This document shows, piece by piece, positions 10,779 through 28,772 of a stretch of DNA of 64,000 bases. Numbering within the stretch: position 1 is the first letter of the stretch; the number at the start of each line of letters is the position of its first letter. Source of the DNA: Quercus robur (lineage: Eukaryota > Streptophyta > Magnoliopsida > Fagales > Fagaceae); the NCBI RefSeq assembly GCF_932294415.1, contig NC_065541.1:48896290-48960289 (forward strand). Reading direction: 5' to 3'. The notes beneath the pieces are model-generated. The model ran no database searches, was not told where the DNA came from, and saw only the letters and a program-made list of their open reading frames with translations. The position numbers and the translations under genes are program-made.

Positions 10779-10951
10779 TAAATTTTAAATAAAAATAAAG
10801 TCTAAATTTTTTATATAAAAAGAAAACACCCAATGGAGCTTCAGCAAAAATATGAAATGATTTCACTCTCATTTATTTTTGCTTCATTTTCAATCACTGT
10901 GAATACGGAAGATCAAAAAGCAAAATCCGAACACCAATTAATTGAGTTAAT

Positions 10952-11078
10952 TATAGGATTCAATTGATAGTCAAGTGGTAATTGTATTCTTTGTTTGTGG
11001 TTTAAACCTCACATCTCCCCTCCTTTATTATCTATATTATCTACACACATAATAATAATAATAATAATAATAATAAAA
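10952..11078 (+). mobile_element. tRNA-derived SINE
   Basis: The body shows a box A-like TAGTCAAGTGGTAATT and a box B-like GTGGTTTAAACCTC, and ends in an (AAT)n tail at about 11050-11076. An 8-bp direct repeat, GAGTTAAT, flanks it (10944-10951 and 11079-11086). Confidence 0.6.
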
Positions 11079-11086
11079 GAGTTAAT

Positions 11087-13062
11087 CCTTGCAAAATTCT
11101 ACCTATCTAATAATGAGGAGGAGAAACCATGGCTTCAGGGTCTTAGCTTGACATAAAAAGCTTCAAATAAAGAAGGAATCAAGGGAGAGCATTAAGAATG
11201 CTCAAACCGATTATGTGGAGCTATAAAAGTTTTCCACAACAACTCTTTATTTACTAAAGATAAGCTTGGACAAAGAAAAAACAAGTGAGAATGAAGACTA
11301 AAATTGATAAGCGTTTTTCCATGTCCTAACTTAACTAACTTACCTCTCCAAAAAAAAAAAAAAATGATAAGCGTAATTGATAGCATCAATTATTTGTATA
11401 TTTTAATTAGCTTAATTAATAATATTTTTTGTTGTCGAAAATGACTAAAATTCAAATTCCACTGCACTAAAAATATCTCTTGACGAGATAAAGTAATTTT
11501 ATTTTCTACTTGAAAAATAATAAAATAATGATTACAAAAAAAAAGAACCATAAATTTTTAGTTCTATCTTATTTATACCAAAGAATACTACTTACTTGCC
11601 TAGAAAGGAAAACTAGAAAAGAAAAAGAAGCTGGTGGTGACTACCCAAAAGAAGACTCCGGAAGAGTGGAGGAAAGGTATCACCAATCAGAATGCGAAAG
11701 GGCATCATACTGTCATTTTCTTATATAAAGCAATGGACTACACTTCAAAAAAATAAATAAAAAAGGCATTATGAGAGGTCCATGGCTTTTGACAAATGGA
11801 AGCCCCATACTGGGAAGTGGGAATCCCCCAAATGATAGCAGCCACTCCATTTGGAAAAAGGTGACAGCCGAAGTTTCCTGGAACTTTCCTCCTTGCAGTA
11901 AAGTCTTTGCTAATATTATATTATAACAAAGTAGTATTTGTTTAATGAGACCAATAATTTGACTCAGACCTTTAGCAATGTAGCGGTCATGAAATCCTGT
12001 CCTGAGTCTCTCATAATTTTTCTTCGTAGTCTTTCAAAAATGGAATATACAAATAATATATTCAAATTGTATATTATTATAAAGTAAAGCATTTTGCAAG
12101 CCAATATATTAATTGGTATATAAGAATTACTGACTGGTCAGAATTAATTCATGCATGTACTTTGTTTATATTCTTATGAAAAAAAATAATGGGAAATAAT
12201 GTAAGTATGGAACTAATTCGCCAACTGTCAGAATAAACTATAATTGTTGGAAGGTTCTAAAAGAAAAATGTGATTTGGGAACAAATTCTTGTAGGCCTGG
12301 CCTTGATAAAGTTACGTCAAAAACTTATAAACCTCTCTGTACACTTATTACCTTTTGGTCTCAACTCTCAACATTCTCTTATTTCTTTTATAATACGAAG
12401 CTCTTCTTTCATTTTTGAAAACGAATTTATTTCCCTAATTAATTTCTAGAACTACCCTTAACTTATTTTTATAGTTATGGGTATTTTAATTTAAACAAAA
12501 ACACTACCTTATTGCTCTTATTTTGTCTCCTATTTTCTTAAATTTAAGGTTTTTTTTTTTTTTTTTTTAATATAAAAAGCAAACTTCAGCACAACATTGC
12601 ATTTTATATTTTATCAATTTGTTTGTGATTATTTAATACGGATCTTTTTTTACAAGTCAAAAGTTGAGGCTAGTATAGCTTGTTTTTGTATAGGTTAGTT
12701 TTATTAGCTTATTTTGATTAAAAAATAAGTTATGAAAAGTAAAACTATTCTTAGAAAAGAAGTAACAATTAAAAAATATACATAAGCGAGAAACCTAAAT
12801 AAATTCATTGGAAAAGTAAGGCAAACTAAACAAGCAAAAATCGTCCTATCACATTTTTCTTTCTTTATAATAACGTAGATAAAATAAATATTACCTTTTG
12901 AAATATGTATATAGATAGTTATAGTTATAAAATATACAGGCAGTAAAAACTTATATACTATATAATAAAAGTTACACCATACAATTTGTGATTGTGATTG
13001 CATTAAGTGGATGCTCCTCTTTTTTATTTTCATTTTTGTCATGTAATGCATTATAAATATAT
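11087..13062. other. AT-rich intergenic DNA
   Basis: I see no gene, RNA gene or bounded repeat here. Open frames are short and have no family resemblance. There are homopolymer runs near 11350 and 12550. Confidence 0.5.
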
Positions 13063-13071
13063 TAAAATTAT

Positions 13072-13240
13072 GAGAAATGATATGTCTACAACATTTTTAC
13101 AACAAACCTTAAGTGGCGGATTGTTACTGGTTGTTATTGTTATGGCAAAAAAGTATTCTTAGTATTAGTTTCAAATTTGAACCAATAACAACTAACTACC
13201 TGTGATTTGTTGCAAAAATGTTGTAAATGTTGCATCTCTC
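13072..13240. mobile_element. MULE-type MITE
   Basis: The 169-bp element has inverted ends GAGAAATG and CATCTCTC. The inversion extends inward (ACAACATTTTTACAACAAA against TTTGTTGCAAAAATGTTGT). It is flanked by a perfect 9-bp duplication, TAAAATTAT, at 13063-13071 and 13241-13249. Confidence 0.85.
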
Positions 13241-13483
13241 TAAAATTATTAATATAGTTTCTCCTGAGTGACACTTTATTATCAAAAGTTTCCAAAAAAA
13301 TTTAAAAGAAATTTTATTCTTTATATATATATATATATATTCCATATAATTTAGTAATCAACAATAATTATTTCATAATAAAAATGGGATCTTACATATT
13401 GTGATTGTATTGTGTGATCAAACATAATTATTATATGTAATATAACGTGCTTTTATCATGTTAATATTTATAGTATATGTAAT

Positions 13484-14248
13484 TGTAAGGGCGATTTTTG
13501 GGACCCAAGCCCAGCAAGTAAGTGGTTTTGGCTCAAAAGTCCCTAAACAATAAATTTGTAGAGAGCGGGCTACAAAATTAGGGCTGGACGAAGTGAATGT
13601 CAGTTAGATGTATGCCATGCAACAATCTAAACGTGAGAATATTCTATTTAAGTTCACAGGATATCGGTCCGAGGAGACGTATAAGTGCACCTCTTGCTTT
13701 GGTTACAGACTACAGAATTCTTTTACCTCTCTCTCTCTTTCTTTTTTCCTAAATTCCCCGATCCCCTCTGCATGGGGATCTCCTTCTCTTATATAGCCTC
13801 CTTAATTTGATAAGGACTTTACACTTGTTAACCATCTGGACCTTTACTTGAGTGCCTGTCCCATCGGATATCCACCTTATCTTTCTGTGAGTTGCACTGG
13901 CCAATGTAACACTGTTCGCCTGTCTTCTTCACATTAATGCGGCTGAAAAAGTAGCTTCCTTGCATTTAATGCGGCAGTTGTGGCTTCTCTCTGGACGTCT
14001 TACCTTTTCCTCTTTCCTGCTGCGTGTGGCTCATCCTACTACCCACGTTTGTTTGGGATGGTTCTTCACTATGGAGGGGGCGCACATTGGGCCCATATTT
14101 GTGTGTCTGAGGAGACATTCCTCCTCGGACGTCTTTTAAAACAAACTGGGCTTCACAGGATTAGGCCATGAGCTTTACCTTTGGGTCGTGGTTGGGCTCC
14201 GTGCAGGGCCCAAGACCCATTGTTGACTTTGGGAATTTTACCCCTACA
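13484..14248 (+). mobile_element. solo LTR with 5-bp target duplication
   Basis: The 765-bp segment starts TGTAAGGG and ends CCCCTACA. It is flanked by GTAAT at 13479-13483 and 14249-14253. A TATA box (CTTATATAGCC, about 13788) lies in its middle. No internal retrotransposon sequence is present, so it is the product of LTR-LTR recombination. Short open frames inside it are not genes. Orientation is taken from the TATA box. Confidence 0.88.
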
Positions 14249-14347
14249 GTAATATACTATAAATATTAACATGGTTTACTTTAAGTGAAACTTTATTCCC
14301 AACATTTAAAAAAAATCTAAAGTACTATTATTAAAATTCAATTACTA

Positions 14348-14487
14348 GGGGGTGTTTGGTAGAGTACTTTGAGTAATGTTGTTTATAGTTTTTTGAAATA
14401 CGTGTAGGTGAAAAAGTGTGTGTAAATACGTGTAATGTTGTTTAAAATGTGAAAATGTGTGTTTAAACTTGCCTACCAAACAGACCC
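14348..14487. mobile_element. small MITE
   Basis: The 140-bp segment has imperfect inverted ends, GGGGGTGTTTGGTAG and CTACCAAACAGACCC. No target duplication is clear, so the superfamily is open. Confidence 0.55.
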
Positions 14488-14820
14488 AAAAGTTTCAATC
14501 GATTTAAAAGGATGTTCATTGTTTATATTAAATTATCCTAATAATATATTGTCATTTTTTGTTTTGATAAATGCTTAGTTTTACACCATCTTCTTTCACC
14601 CCAAAATTAAAAATAAAATTTATTCTTTCATTTTTACTATTTATTTTTTATTGTTCAATTTCAATAATATTATTACTTTTTCTTAATTTATTTATCCATA
14701 CACCACATGAATATTGAAATTTGTATTAATAATTTTTTTTAATGTAAGAGAATGATGTCCCAACTTTTAGTCAAACTATTCTAACTATTTAGCCATGAGA
14801 TACTCTCAAAACTTCAACGA

Positions 14821-15415
14821 CTAAGGATTCGTCTGGATAGAACTTATTTTGCTAAAACTGAAAACACTATAGCAAAATCATTTTTAAATATGTGAATAGT
14901 ACCGTGATACCAATTTTTAATGAAAAAGTTGTTGAAAAGTGAAATTTGTGGGTCCCGTGTATTGTTCACGGAACCTACAAGACTGATAAAGGGGCTGAAA
15001 AGTCAACAAACTATGGCTACTGTTTATGAACAGTAGCATGAACACTAGCCGTTGTCCCCCTAAACGCGTGTGCAGCAGAAGAAAAAAAGAAAAAAAAGAA
15101 AAAAAGAGAAGAAGCGCAAACGTGAAACGCAACCTCCGGATACAAACTTCGCCTAAGTGTTTATTTGACATTATTAATTTTGCCAATTTATTTTACTATT
15201 CGGCTTATTTTTTCTACTATTTATGGGTTCCACTGTACTTTTTAGTACTATTTATGAGTTTCACTATACTATTTCAATTAACTTTTATCTTTATTTACAA
15301 TACTATTTATGAGTCTCACTATACTATTTCAACTAACTTTTATCTTTATTTACAGTACTTTCAGCAAAAAGTTTTCAGTTTCAACAAAATAAGCGGATCT
15401 CAAACAAATTCTAAG
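14821..15415. mobile_element. MITE-like element with ~45-bp inverted ends
   Basis: The left end (about 14821-14868) and right end (about 15368-15415) are inverted copies with mismatches. They share CTTATTTTG and AAACTGAAAAC. Inside are two tandem copies of a 55-bp unit at 15246-15300 and 15301-15355. Confidence 0.6.
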
Positions 15416-16320
15416 AGTAAGCCGATGAAACTTGAAAACTCAGAATTTATAACACGTTTTTTAAAATTAAACTTGCGTTGAAAGGACTAGAACCTTAGAT
15501 TTGAAATTTGAAGTTTGTAAATTGGCAAGTAGCAACATCACGACGACAATTGGCCGGTCAATATGAACTAGTATAAAGCAACAAAATAATGCAAACTTAG
15601 CTAGCAAGGACTCACCGCTTTGGCACTTTAGGCCCTTCCACATTCCAATGAGGTCATCATAAATATGAAATATATGAAGAAGTGTAAAATCCATCACCGA
15701 GCAAAACTGTCCTACAATGTCTCACATTTAACCAACAAAACTTACTTTCGTTTGTTGGACACAGATACGTATTATTAACCTACATTTGTTGTTTCTCAAA
15801 AAAAATAAAACCTACATTTGTTTTGTCTTTTTTTTTTTTTGCTGAATAACCTACATTTGTTTGTCGAAATAATGAAAATGTTTTATTATATTGTCTTGGA
15901 GTAGTTAAAAAGTTAAAAGAACACAACAAATATCTAATGTTGGGTACGTACGGTCATATTATGCGGCCATAAGTCAACATAAGATAGCCTTACCCAATAA
16001 ATGCCAGCAAATCCCAAGGGTAATTAAGTAACTGTGTCTATACACCTTAGCGTTTCAAATTTTCAACAGTTTTACAGACTGAGAGGAATTTTTAAGTTTT
16101 GAAAAAAAAGCAGAGAGTCCAAAAGCAACCAAATTCGCAGCCCCACTCAAACCAGAAAAAAAAAGAATTCAAAGCGAGACAAGAAGATTTATATAAAAAC
16201 AGGACTATGGATTGGTCTAGTCCACTCCAAACTCCTTCAACTGCTTTGTGTGTTTGACAAGGTTTTTCAGTTTTTCCTCTGAGAAAACCAAAAAATATAA
16301 AAGAGGGAACTTTGGCTTGC
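15416..16320. other. upstream region of the Ca2+-ATPase gene
   Basis: No gene is supported. The region is AT-rich with poly-A/T runs. The promoter and first non-coding exon of the downstream + strand gene should lie in its right part. Confidence 0.4.
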
Positions 16321-16375
16321 TTTGCTTCCAAGCCATCAACTTTGTCAAATACTGAAGTATTTTCTTGTCCAAAGG

Positions 16376-17530
16376 GTACGTTTCTATTCCTTCGAGTGTG
16401 TTACACAGTTCCACAAATTTCAGGTTGTTTTTTGTTTCTTTCATTGTTGTCTTGTACGTACTTGGGTTGGTGGGTAATTGAAGTGTGCAGTGGTTGTGGT
16501 GGTTTTGTTTGTTATGGTTTTCTGAATCTGACGGTGGCTTTACAGTATCTGGCTGGTTAACATTAATGTGTAGTTGGCAGTTTCTTATTGTGTGCTTTGT
16601 AATTTATTTATGTATCTTTCTGTTGGGAGAGCGTGTGTTCTAACATGAATTTTATTTATTAAAAGATAGAACTAATATGATTATCAAAAGAAAAGAAAAG
16701 GATAGAATTAATATGTGCTCCTTATTAAGAATACCCTTTTGTTCTTCTTTTTTTCCTCTTTAATTTGTCGGTTGGATTTTAGGAACTGCCATTATTGTGG
16801 CTTCTAATGTTATGGTTGGTTGGCTCTGCTAATAAATAAGAAGTTTTAAAGCGTTGTATTTTTAGTTGTCAAAGTTAATAATTCTCACTGCTTTTTTCAT
16901 TTGGCAATAAATTGTAGCAGCTTTTTTTTAAGTCTTTAATTTTCGGTTATGGAGAGTGGAAAATTATTGTGTACTCTCGGGAGTACCATAAATGTGTACT
17001 CCTCTTTATCATATGAATGGTAGATCCCAACATGAATTTAATTAGTAGGATCTACCATTCATGTAAGATTTGCTTTTTTCATTTGGCAATAAATTGTAGC
17101 AATTTTTTTTTAAGTCTTTAATTTTTGGCTATGGAGAGTGAAAAATTATTGTGTACTCTCAGGAAAACCATAAATGTGTACTCCTCTTTATCACATGAAT
17201 GGTAGATCCCAACATGAATTTAAGTAGTGTGATCTACTATTCATGTAAGAAGGAGGAATACGTATTTATGGTATTCCAGAAATACACAATAATTTTTCCT
17301 GGAGAATAGAGAGGGAGAAGAAGTGGATGGTAGTTAGTTTTTAACTTGTTTTGAACAATAAATTTCCTTGTGCAGGTTTTATCTTTTTTAGTAATTGTTA
17401 TAACAATGTTTTATGACATTATAATTTGAGAGCGGGCGCTTTGTTCTTTTTTGAGTTTCATTTTACAGTTTGATGATGCATGGTTAATGCTTTGCCGAAA
17501 TTTGTTCTGTGTGTTTGAACTGTTTTGTAG
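16376..17530 (+). other. probable 5'-UTR intron of the Ca2+-ATPase gene
   Basis: A donor CCAAAGG|GTACG at 16375/16376 and an acceptor TTTTGTAG at 17529-17530 would join a leader exon to the exon that holds the start codon at 17611. This is a prediction from splice consensus only. The intron contains a duplicated MITE. Confidence 0.5.
16890..17310. repeat. 182-bp tandem duplication that includes a fold-back MITE
   Basis: GCTTTTTTCATTTGGCAATA starts at 16890 and again at 17072, a period of 182 bp. In the second unit, GAAAAATTATTGTGTACTCT (about 17140) is inverted at about 17278-17299 (ACACAATAATTTTTCC), giving a palindromic element of about 160 bp. The first unit holds only its left part. Confidence 0.75.
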
Positions 17531-17610
17531 GAATTGAAGATGTTTTTCTAGAGAATTTTGAATAATTTTTTTTGTTTGGAGTGAAACTTGTGCTCCAAGT
17601 TGAACCAGCA

Positions 17611-23669
<6,059 letters not shown>

Positions 23670-24945
23670 CAAAATTTCAGGCTCACAGATTGGGAGGTCC
23701 ATTCTGTGTTTTGTTAAATAACAATTCTTTCTTAAATTTAGGCTTTTATATTAAAAAGTATACACTGGTCACATGTATTCATTAACATCTGGAAAACGTG
23801 TTAGTCCAAGTATTGTTTCGTTGGTAATCTCCGGCGTCAACTATGCTAAATTTTGTTTCATTCTTACTATGAGGTTACAAAACATTGTGTTTACGGCTCT
23901 GGTTTGATAAATTCTTCTATGGGCCCATTTGGGATTCACTCTATCTCACAATCAGTTCCGTAGTTTGAATTTCTAGCTAGTTTAATCAACATTTTTTAAT
24001 CCACAAAATTTTTCTTTCAAATTTTTTAATATGTACATATAATTTATGAAGTTGTCAGAATCATTTGTAACGTGACCAAGAAATACTGTTTGCATGATTA
24101 TTGGTTCTATACTTTTAAAATCTAAGTTAGCTTCGAGGATGCGCGGACATGGTATGGGTATGATATGGCAACACGAACAATTTTTAAAAAATTATAACAT
24201 GACACGACTGATAGGATACCATTACAACACGAGTATGACATAAGTACAACATCCAAAATGAAGTGTAAGTGCTTCCTTGGTTAGCATAACCCTATATCAA
24301 TGATGCAATTAAAAAAAATGTGTGTTTTAATTAGTTTAACTTGTAAAGTCTTTTGATATTAAATAAGAGATTTGAGATTTGAACTTTGCTTACACAAAAA
24401 ATCAATTGATATTTTGACCAAAGGATAAAAAACAATTGATTAGATAATAAAAAACAATCGTTATAAGGCAGACGTCAAAAGTTAAAATTCTATTACATTT
24501 ATAAAAATAAAAATAAAATGATACAATAAAAAATACATGTTAATCTTAATTTGTTAGAATTCATAGATAAGGGTAAAAAAGGCTTAAATTTCTATTTATA
24601 GTTAGCTTAGTTTTTAGCTTTTAGTTTTATGTCTTTGTTGTTGTTGTTTGTTTGTTTTGTTTAGTTTAGTTTTTTTTTTTTTTTTTTTAATTATTAATTT
24701 GAATTTAACAAAGCTATTTTTTATATATATATATATAAAAACTACCTTTTAGCTTTTTGTCACACATTTAACATAAAGTATACCAAAAGTTATATATTTT
24801 AATAAACACTATACAAATAAGCTATTGAAAACTACAAGGTTCGCATAATGATATAAATATATCAAGCTTAAAGCATTCGATATGCTTAACAAAAATTTGA
24901 GACTCAAATTTTATATATATATAATGGCTCCAAACATGCTATCAA
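23670..24945. other. 3' flank of the Ca2+-ATPase gene and AT-rich spacer
   Basis: The 3'-UTR presumably starts here. From about 24320 to 24430 a degenerate SINE-like stretch shows TTAGTTTAACTTGTAAAG and GAGATTTGAACTT, but no target duplication is clear. The rest is AT-rich with a T-run at 24670 and a TA-repeat near 24723. Confidence 0.45.
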
Positions 24946-24960
24946 GATATGCAACTAATT

Positions 24961-25073
24961 AGCTAAGAGCTTCGTAGCTCAACTGGTTAGCATTTTCCAG
25001 TGTTTCCAATAATACATCCAGGGTTTAAATCATCTCACCTCCAACTATTGAATTAAAAAAAAAAAAAAATTTT
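24961..25073 (+). mobile_element. tRNA-derived SINE with 15-bp target duplication
   Basis: Box A-like GTAGCTCAACTGGTTAGCA and box B-like GGGTTTAAATC are followed by an A-tail. Flanking repeats are GATATGCAACTAATT (24946-24960) and GATATACAACTAATT (25074-25088), 14 of 15 identical. Confidence 0.85.
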
Positions 25074-25088
25074 GATATACAACTAATT

Positions 25089-25902
25089 GGTTATGCTTAA
25101 ATTAAAGATTTTAGTTGCTGTAACTAAAGTTATTCTAGGAATATTTTAAACTAATGAACAAAAGAGAATGTGATCAAAATTAAGAAATAAAAATAAATGA
25201 AGATTTAAGACAAAATATAAATGACAAAAACCATCATACTCTTGTATTCCATAATCATTTCTTCGTACTAAATAAACTTTCTAAGATACAAACCAAAGTT
25301 ACTTTCAATAAAAGAATAAATATACGTCTATGAAAAATTCTATGGTTAAGGGTATGGTACACACGATGATTATAATCATGTATTTCCAAGTGTTTTAATC
25401 ATCACTATTCCTTCAAAAATATAAATAAATGTTAAGATTAAAACACTTAAAATAAACCATTCTAATCATAGTGAATACCATATCCTACAAAGAGGGGGGG
25501 GGGGGGGGTAATGAATGACTATTTCGTTTCAATAATGAATTTTATAATAAAATTAATAAGATTTGTGAAAATATTAATTGATTTTATATGGAATTAATAA
25601 AATATATCCAAAACAATTTTGCAAAGCTAGTATAGCCATGTAAAAAGAACATTGCCTCCTATCCGTTGAGCCCATAGCCACACTCATGTCTGTATACCGT
25701 ATATTTGTTCCATTGGTGGGTTTTCCATGAAAACATCAACTGTTTGAAGCTGGACACTGGCGATAACCAATGCTATGCTATGCCAAATGGGCTTTGCAAA
25801 AAAAAAAAAAAAAAACCATCCCAGCTGTAATTAGTTGAGCTATCAGTATCCACCACAGTAGTGCACATAGTTGCTTAATCCCAAATTAAGAATACATTGA
25901 TA
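25089..25902. other. AT-rich intergenic DNA, 3' side of the PPR gene
   Basis: It contains a poly-G run near 25493-25508 and an A-run at about 25800. No gene is supported. Confidence 0.5.
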
Positions 25903-27552
25903 TCATCCTCCTTCAAGTTCAGATTCACAATCAATTGCATTTCTCTGAAGCTTCATCTTTGTATAAACTTCATCCAGTAAAGTATATATTTCATCAATTC
26001 TTGGGTGTGACCTATCCCCCACAATGAATTTATGAATTTGGCCTCCCTCTTCAATGAAACTATATCCTGCTGCCTTTGTAATTTGGCCACCCTTCATTAA
26101 CTTCCTTAGCTTTGCAACTCCATCCCATTGGCCTGCTGATGCATAAATATTGGAAAGAATGACATAGTTCCCCGGATTCCATGGTTCAAGTTCAAAGAGG
26201 GAATTGGCTGCTATTTCAGCCAGATCAACATTGCCATGGAAACTACAAGCCCCCAGAAGCGTACCCCATACAACAGAATCTGGTTTCATAGGCATATTTT
26301 GAATGAGATCATAAGCTTCTTGCAATTCTCCACAACGGCCTAGGAGATCAACCATGCATCCATAATGTTCTAATTTGGGAGTGATATGAAATTTTGTCTC
26401 CATTGATTCAAAGAGTTGTCGGCCTTTTACAACCATGCCTCCATGAGTACATGCTAAGAGAAGTCCCACCAATGTAACATCATCAGGTACTTTTCCTTCT
26501 CCCTGGCATAAGGTCACAAAGCACAAAAGTGATAGTGAGAGCCTAAACGCTTATGTTTGCGACATAGTAATTTCCAAAACTAGTAATTCATTAAGGTAGG
26601 AATGCTAACCAAAGAGACTGCATACCAGCATTTTATCATAAAGCTCAAGAGCCTCGTTGCATCTTCCATGGACAGCCAAACCCATGATCATTGAGTTCCA
26701 AGAGCACAAATTTCTGTGGCGGCCAATCTCATCAAACACAAGCCAAGCCACATCAATTTTTCCACACCTTGCATACATTTCCAATACAGCATTGGCCACA
26801 TACAAATTCTTAAATAACCCATTTCTTCTTGCATATGCTTCAATCCTCTCTCCAACCTCCAATGCCCCAAGATTTGCACAAGCTGGAAGAACACTAGCTA
26901 TAGTCACCTCATTAGGCTTCACACCTTTCTTTTTCTCCATATTCAAAAACATTGCTAAGGCCTTAGCATACTGTCCATTTTGCGAGTACCCAGATATCAT
27001 TGCGGTCCAGGAAACCACATTCCTAGAAGGCATCAAGCCAAACAATTCTAGAGCACCTTCCATATAGCCAGACCTGGTATAGCCTGCAATGATTGAATTC
27101 CAAGTGGGTATATCTCTTACTCTCATTTCATCAAATTTTTGGCGTGCCGAGGCCAACATCCCCAGTTTTGCATACATGTCAACCAAAGCAGTCAAGGCAA
27201 ATACGTCAAATTCAAAACCAGACTTGACGAAATGGGTGTGGAGCATTTGGCCATGGTGAGGGGATGAGAGGGAAGCGCATGTAACAAAGAGAAAGGTGTA
27301 AGTGTGCTGGTTTGGTGGACAGCCTTGAAGGCACATCTGGGAGTAGAGGGACACGCATTGGTAGTATTGTCCATGACAAGAATAGGATTGAATAAGCTTG
27401 TTATAGAGAAACACGGTTGGCTTGGGAATAACATCGAACAGTTTTCGGGCATAAGAAAGGTTTGGGATTTGGAGGGAGTTGACAATGAGGGTTTTGGTGT
27501 AGTCTATGCCATTTCTAAGAGTGTAGGCGTGGATTTGTTTCAGTTGGTTCAT
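25903..27552 (-). CDS. PLS-class pentatricopeptide repeat protein with E/E+ C-terminus, 508 aa
   Basis: PLS PPR proteins bind specific RNAs, usually in mitochondria or plastids, often for C-to-U editing or processing. Two exons, 27552-26626 and 26502-25903, are joined by a 123-bp GT-AG intron and give 508 residues. Repeats run from about residue 40 to 400, with typical segments such as DIPTWNSIIAGYTRSGYMEG, NVVSWTAMISGYSQNGQYAK and NLYVANAVLEMYARCGKIDV. The tail (PGNYVILSNIYASAGQWDGV, KAAGYSFIEEGG) is the E/E+ region. There is no DYW deaminase domain. It starts MNQLKQIHAYTLRNG and resembles Arabidopsis At5g08510 throughout, with similar length. No clear targeting peptide is visible before the first repeat. 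The gene looks intact. Confidence 0.9.
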
Positions 27553-27742
27553 ATCACATTTAAGTTGTGTGGCATTATCCCACTAGACACTAGTAATCTA
27601 ATATCAATATATAACAATACTAGTAGAATTTGGGTTTAGGCAATATTGCCATGGAATGGTAGCCCAAGTAGGTCAAGGAGAGTGGCTTTGGGATTGGGGG
27701 CCGAAGGGCTTTTGTTTATTTCCTTCCCGTTTTTCTCTCAGG

Positions 27743-27782
<40 letters not shown>

Positions 27783-28772
27783 CTTGGGTGGCGGTAAGAA
27801 AGGAATTGTTTTTGGGTTCCTTTCCTTTCCTTAAAAAAGAGGCTAATTAAGGTTTTGAGTCTGTCAGATGTTAATACTTGTTTTTGGTTGCCAATGGGTA
27901 CCCTAGTGGTGTTTACGGCTATATGTTTAGGATCCTGGACATTAACTCTATGTTTCAAATCAATTTAACATGAAGGATATTTTGTTAAAATAATTTTGCT
28001 AGCCCATCTAAGTTAGCACTGTAGTGTTAGCCAATTCCACAACAGGGAAACATCTGAGCATCTTGGCTTGCCATACAACCATAATCAAATTTAGACAGGG
28101 CTTAATGGTCAAAGAATACAAGGTTATTAATTTTAACACCCTTTCAAAGTCCAAATAATAGGGTTTTAGCGGTTGAAGAAGAAAAAATTATAAAGGCAAA
28201 ATTTAACATTTCAAGACAGGACCTTATTCTATACTTTTTTTTTTTACTTTTTTTTCATTATACACAAGAATCACGAATTTGCATCCTAGTAATGACAAAG
28301 AATCCAATTCTAATACAAAAAATGATCTCATTTTGGCTACCTAGTCAGCCATTGGTGGCAAAGACTTGATTTTTCTTCTTCCACCGGTGAATCAATCAAG
28401 TGTTGTACAGACAACACATCCTATGGCGTGAAATACAAGCCACAGTTAATTTACTACTTGTCCACACTCCAAAGGTCTATTTTCTGGACAACAAAAGTGA
28501 CATCGGATTTAGGTCACCTTGGGGTGGACGAAGCAATTCACGATACGTGAACTCAACCTTGCACTTACAGATCACACGGTCAATCTGGTTTGTCTTAGCT
28601 GCAATATGGCATGCCAAATCACAGGAGGGAAAAGAGGTATGCCCTGCCCTCTTCCAGAATTGTAAAGGTTCGCATGCCTAGCTATGCACGTCTTCCCGCA
28701 TCCTTTTGTTCATTCTTGCAAAGTTGGAGCATTAAACCAAGTTTTGTGCCTTATCTTCAAATCCTCTACCTT
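27553..28772. other. intergenic region between the PPR and U-box genes
   Basis: It holds a long T-run at 27749-27782 and T-runs near 28240. It should contain the PPR promoter and the U-box 3'-UTR. The open frames here have no family resemblance. Confidence 0.5.

Noticed and set aside
13608-14171. Two short + frames between 13608 and 14171
   Set aside because: Both fall inside the solo LTR.
24961-25040. Possible functional tRNA gene
   Set aside because: Box A and box B are present but no cloverleaf closes, and an A-tail with 15-bp target repeats marks it as a SINE.
26657-27067. 136-codon + frame
   Set aside because: Antisense shadow of the PPR gene.
27646-27958. Frames with runs of Phe or Lys
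   Set aside because: They are translations of the poly-T tract at 27749-27782.
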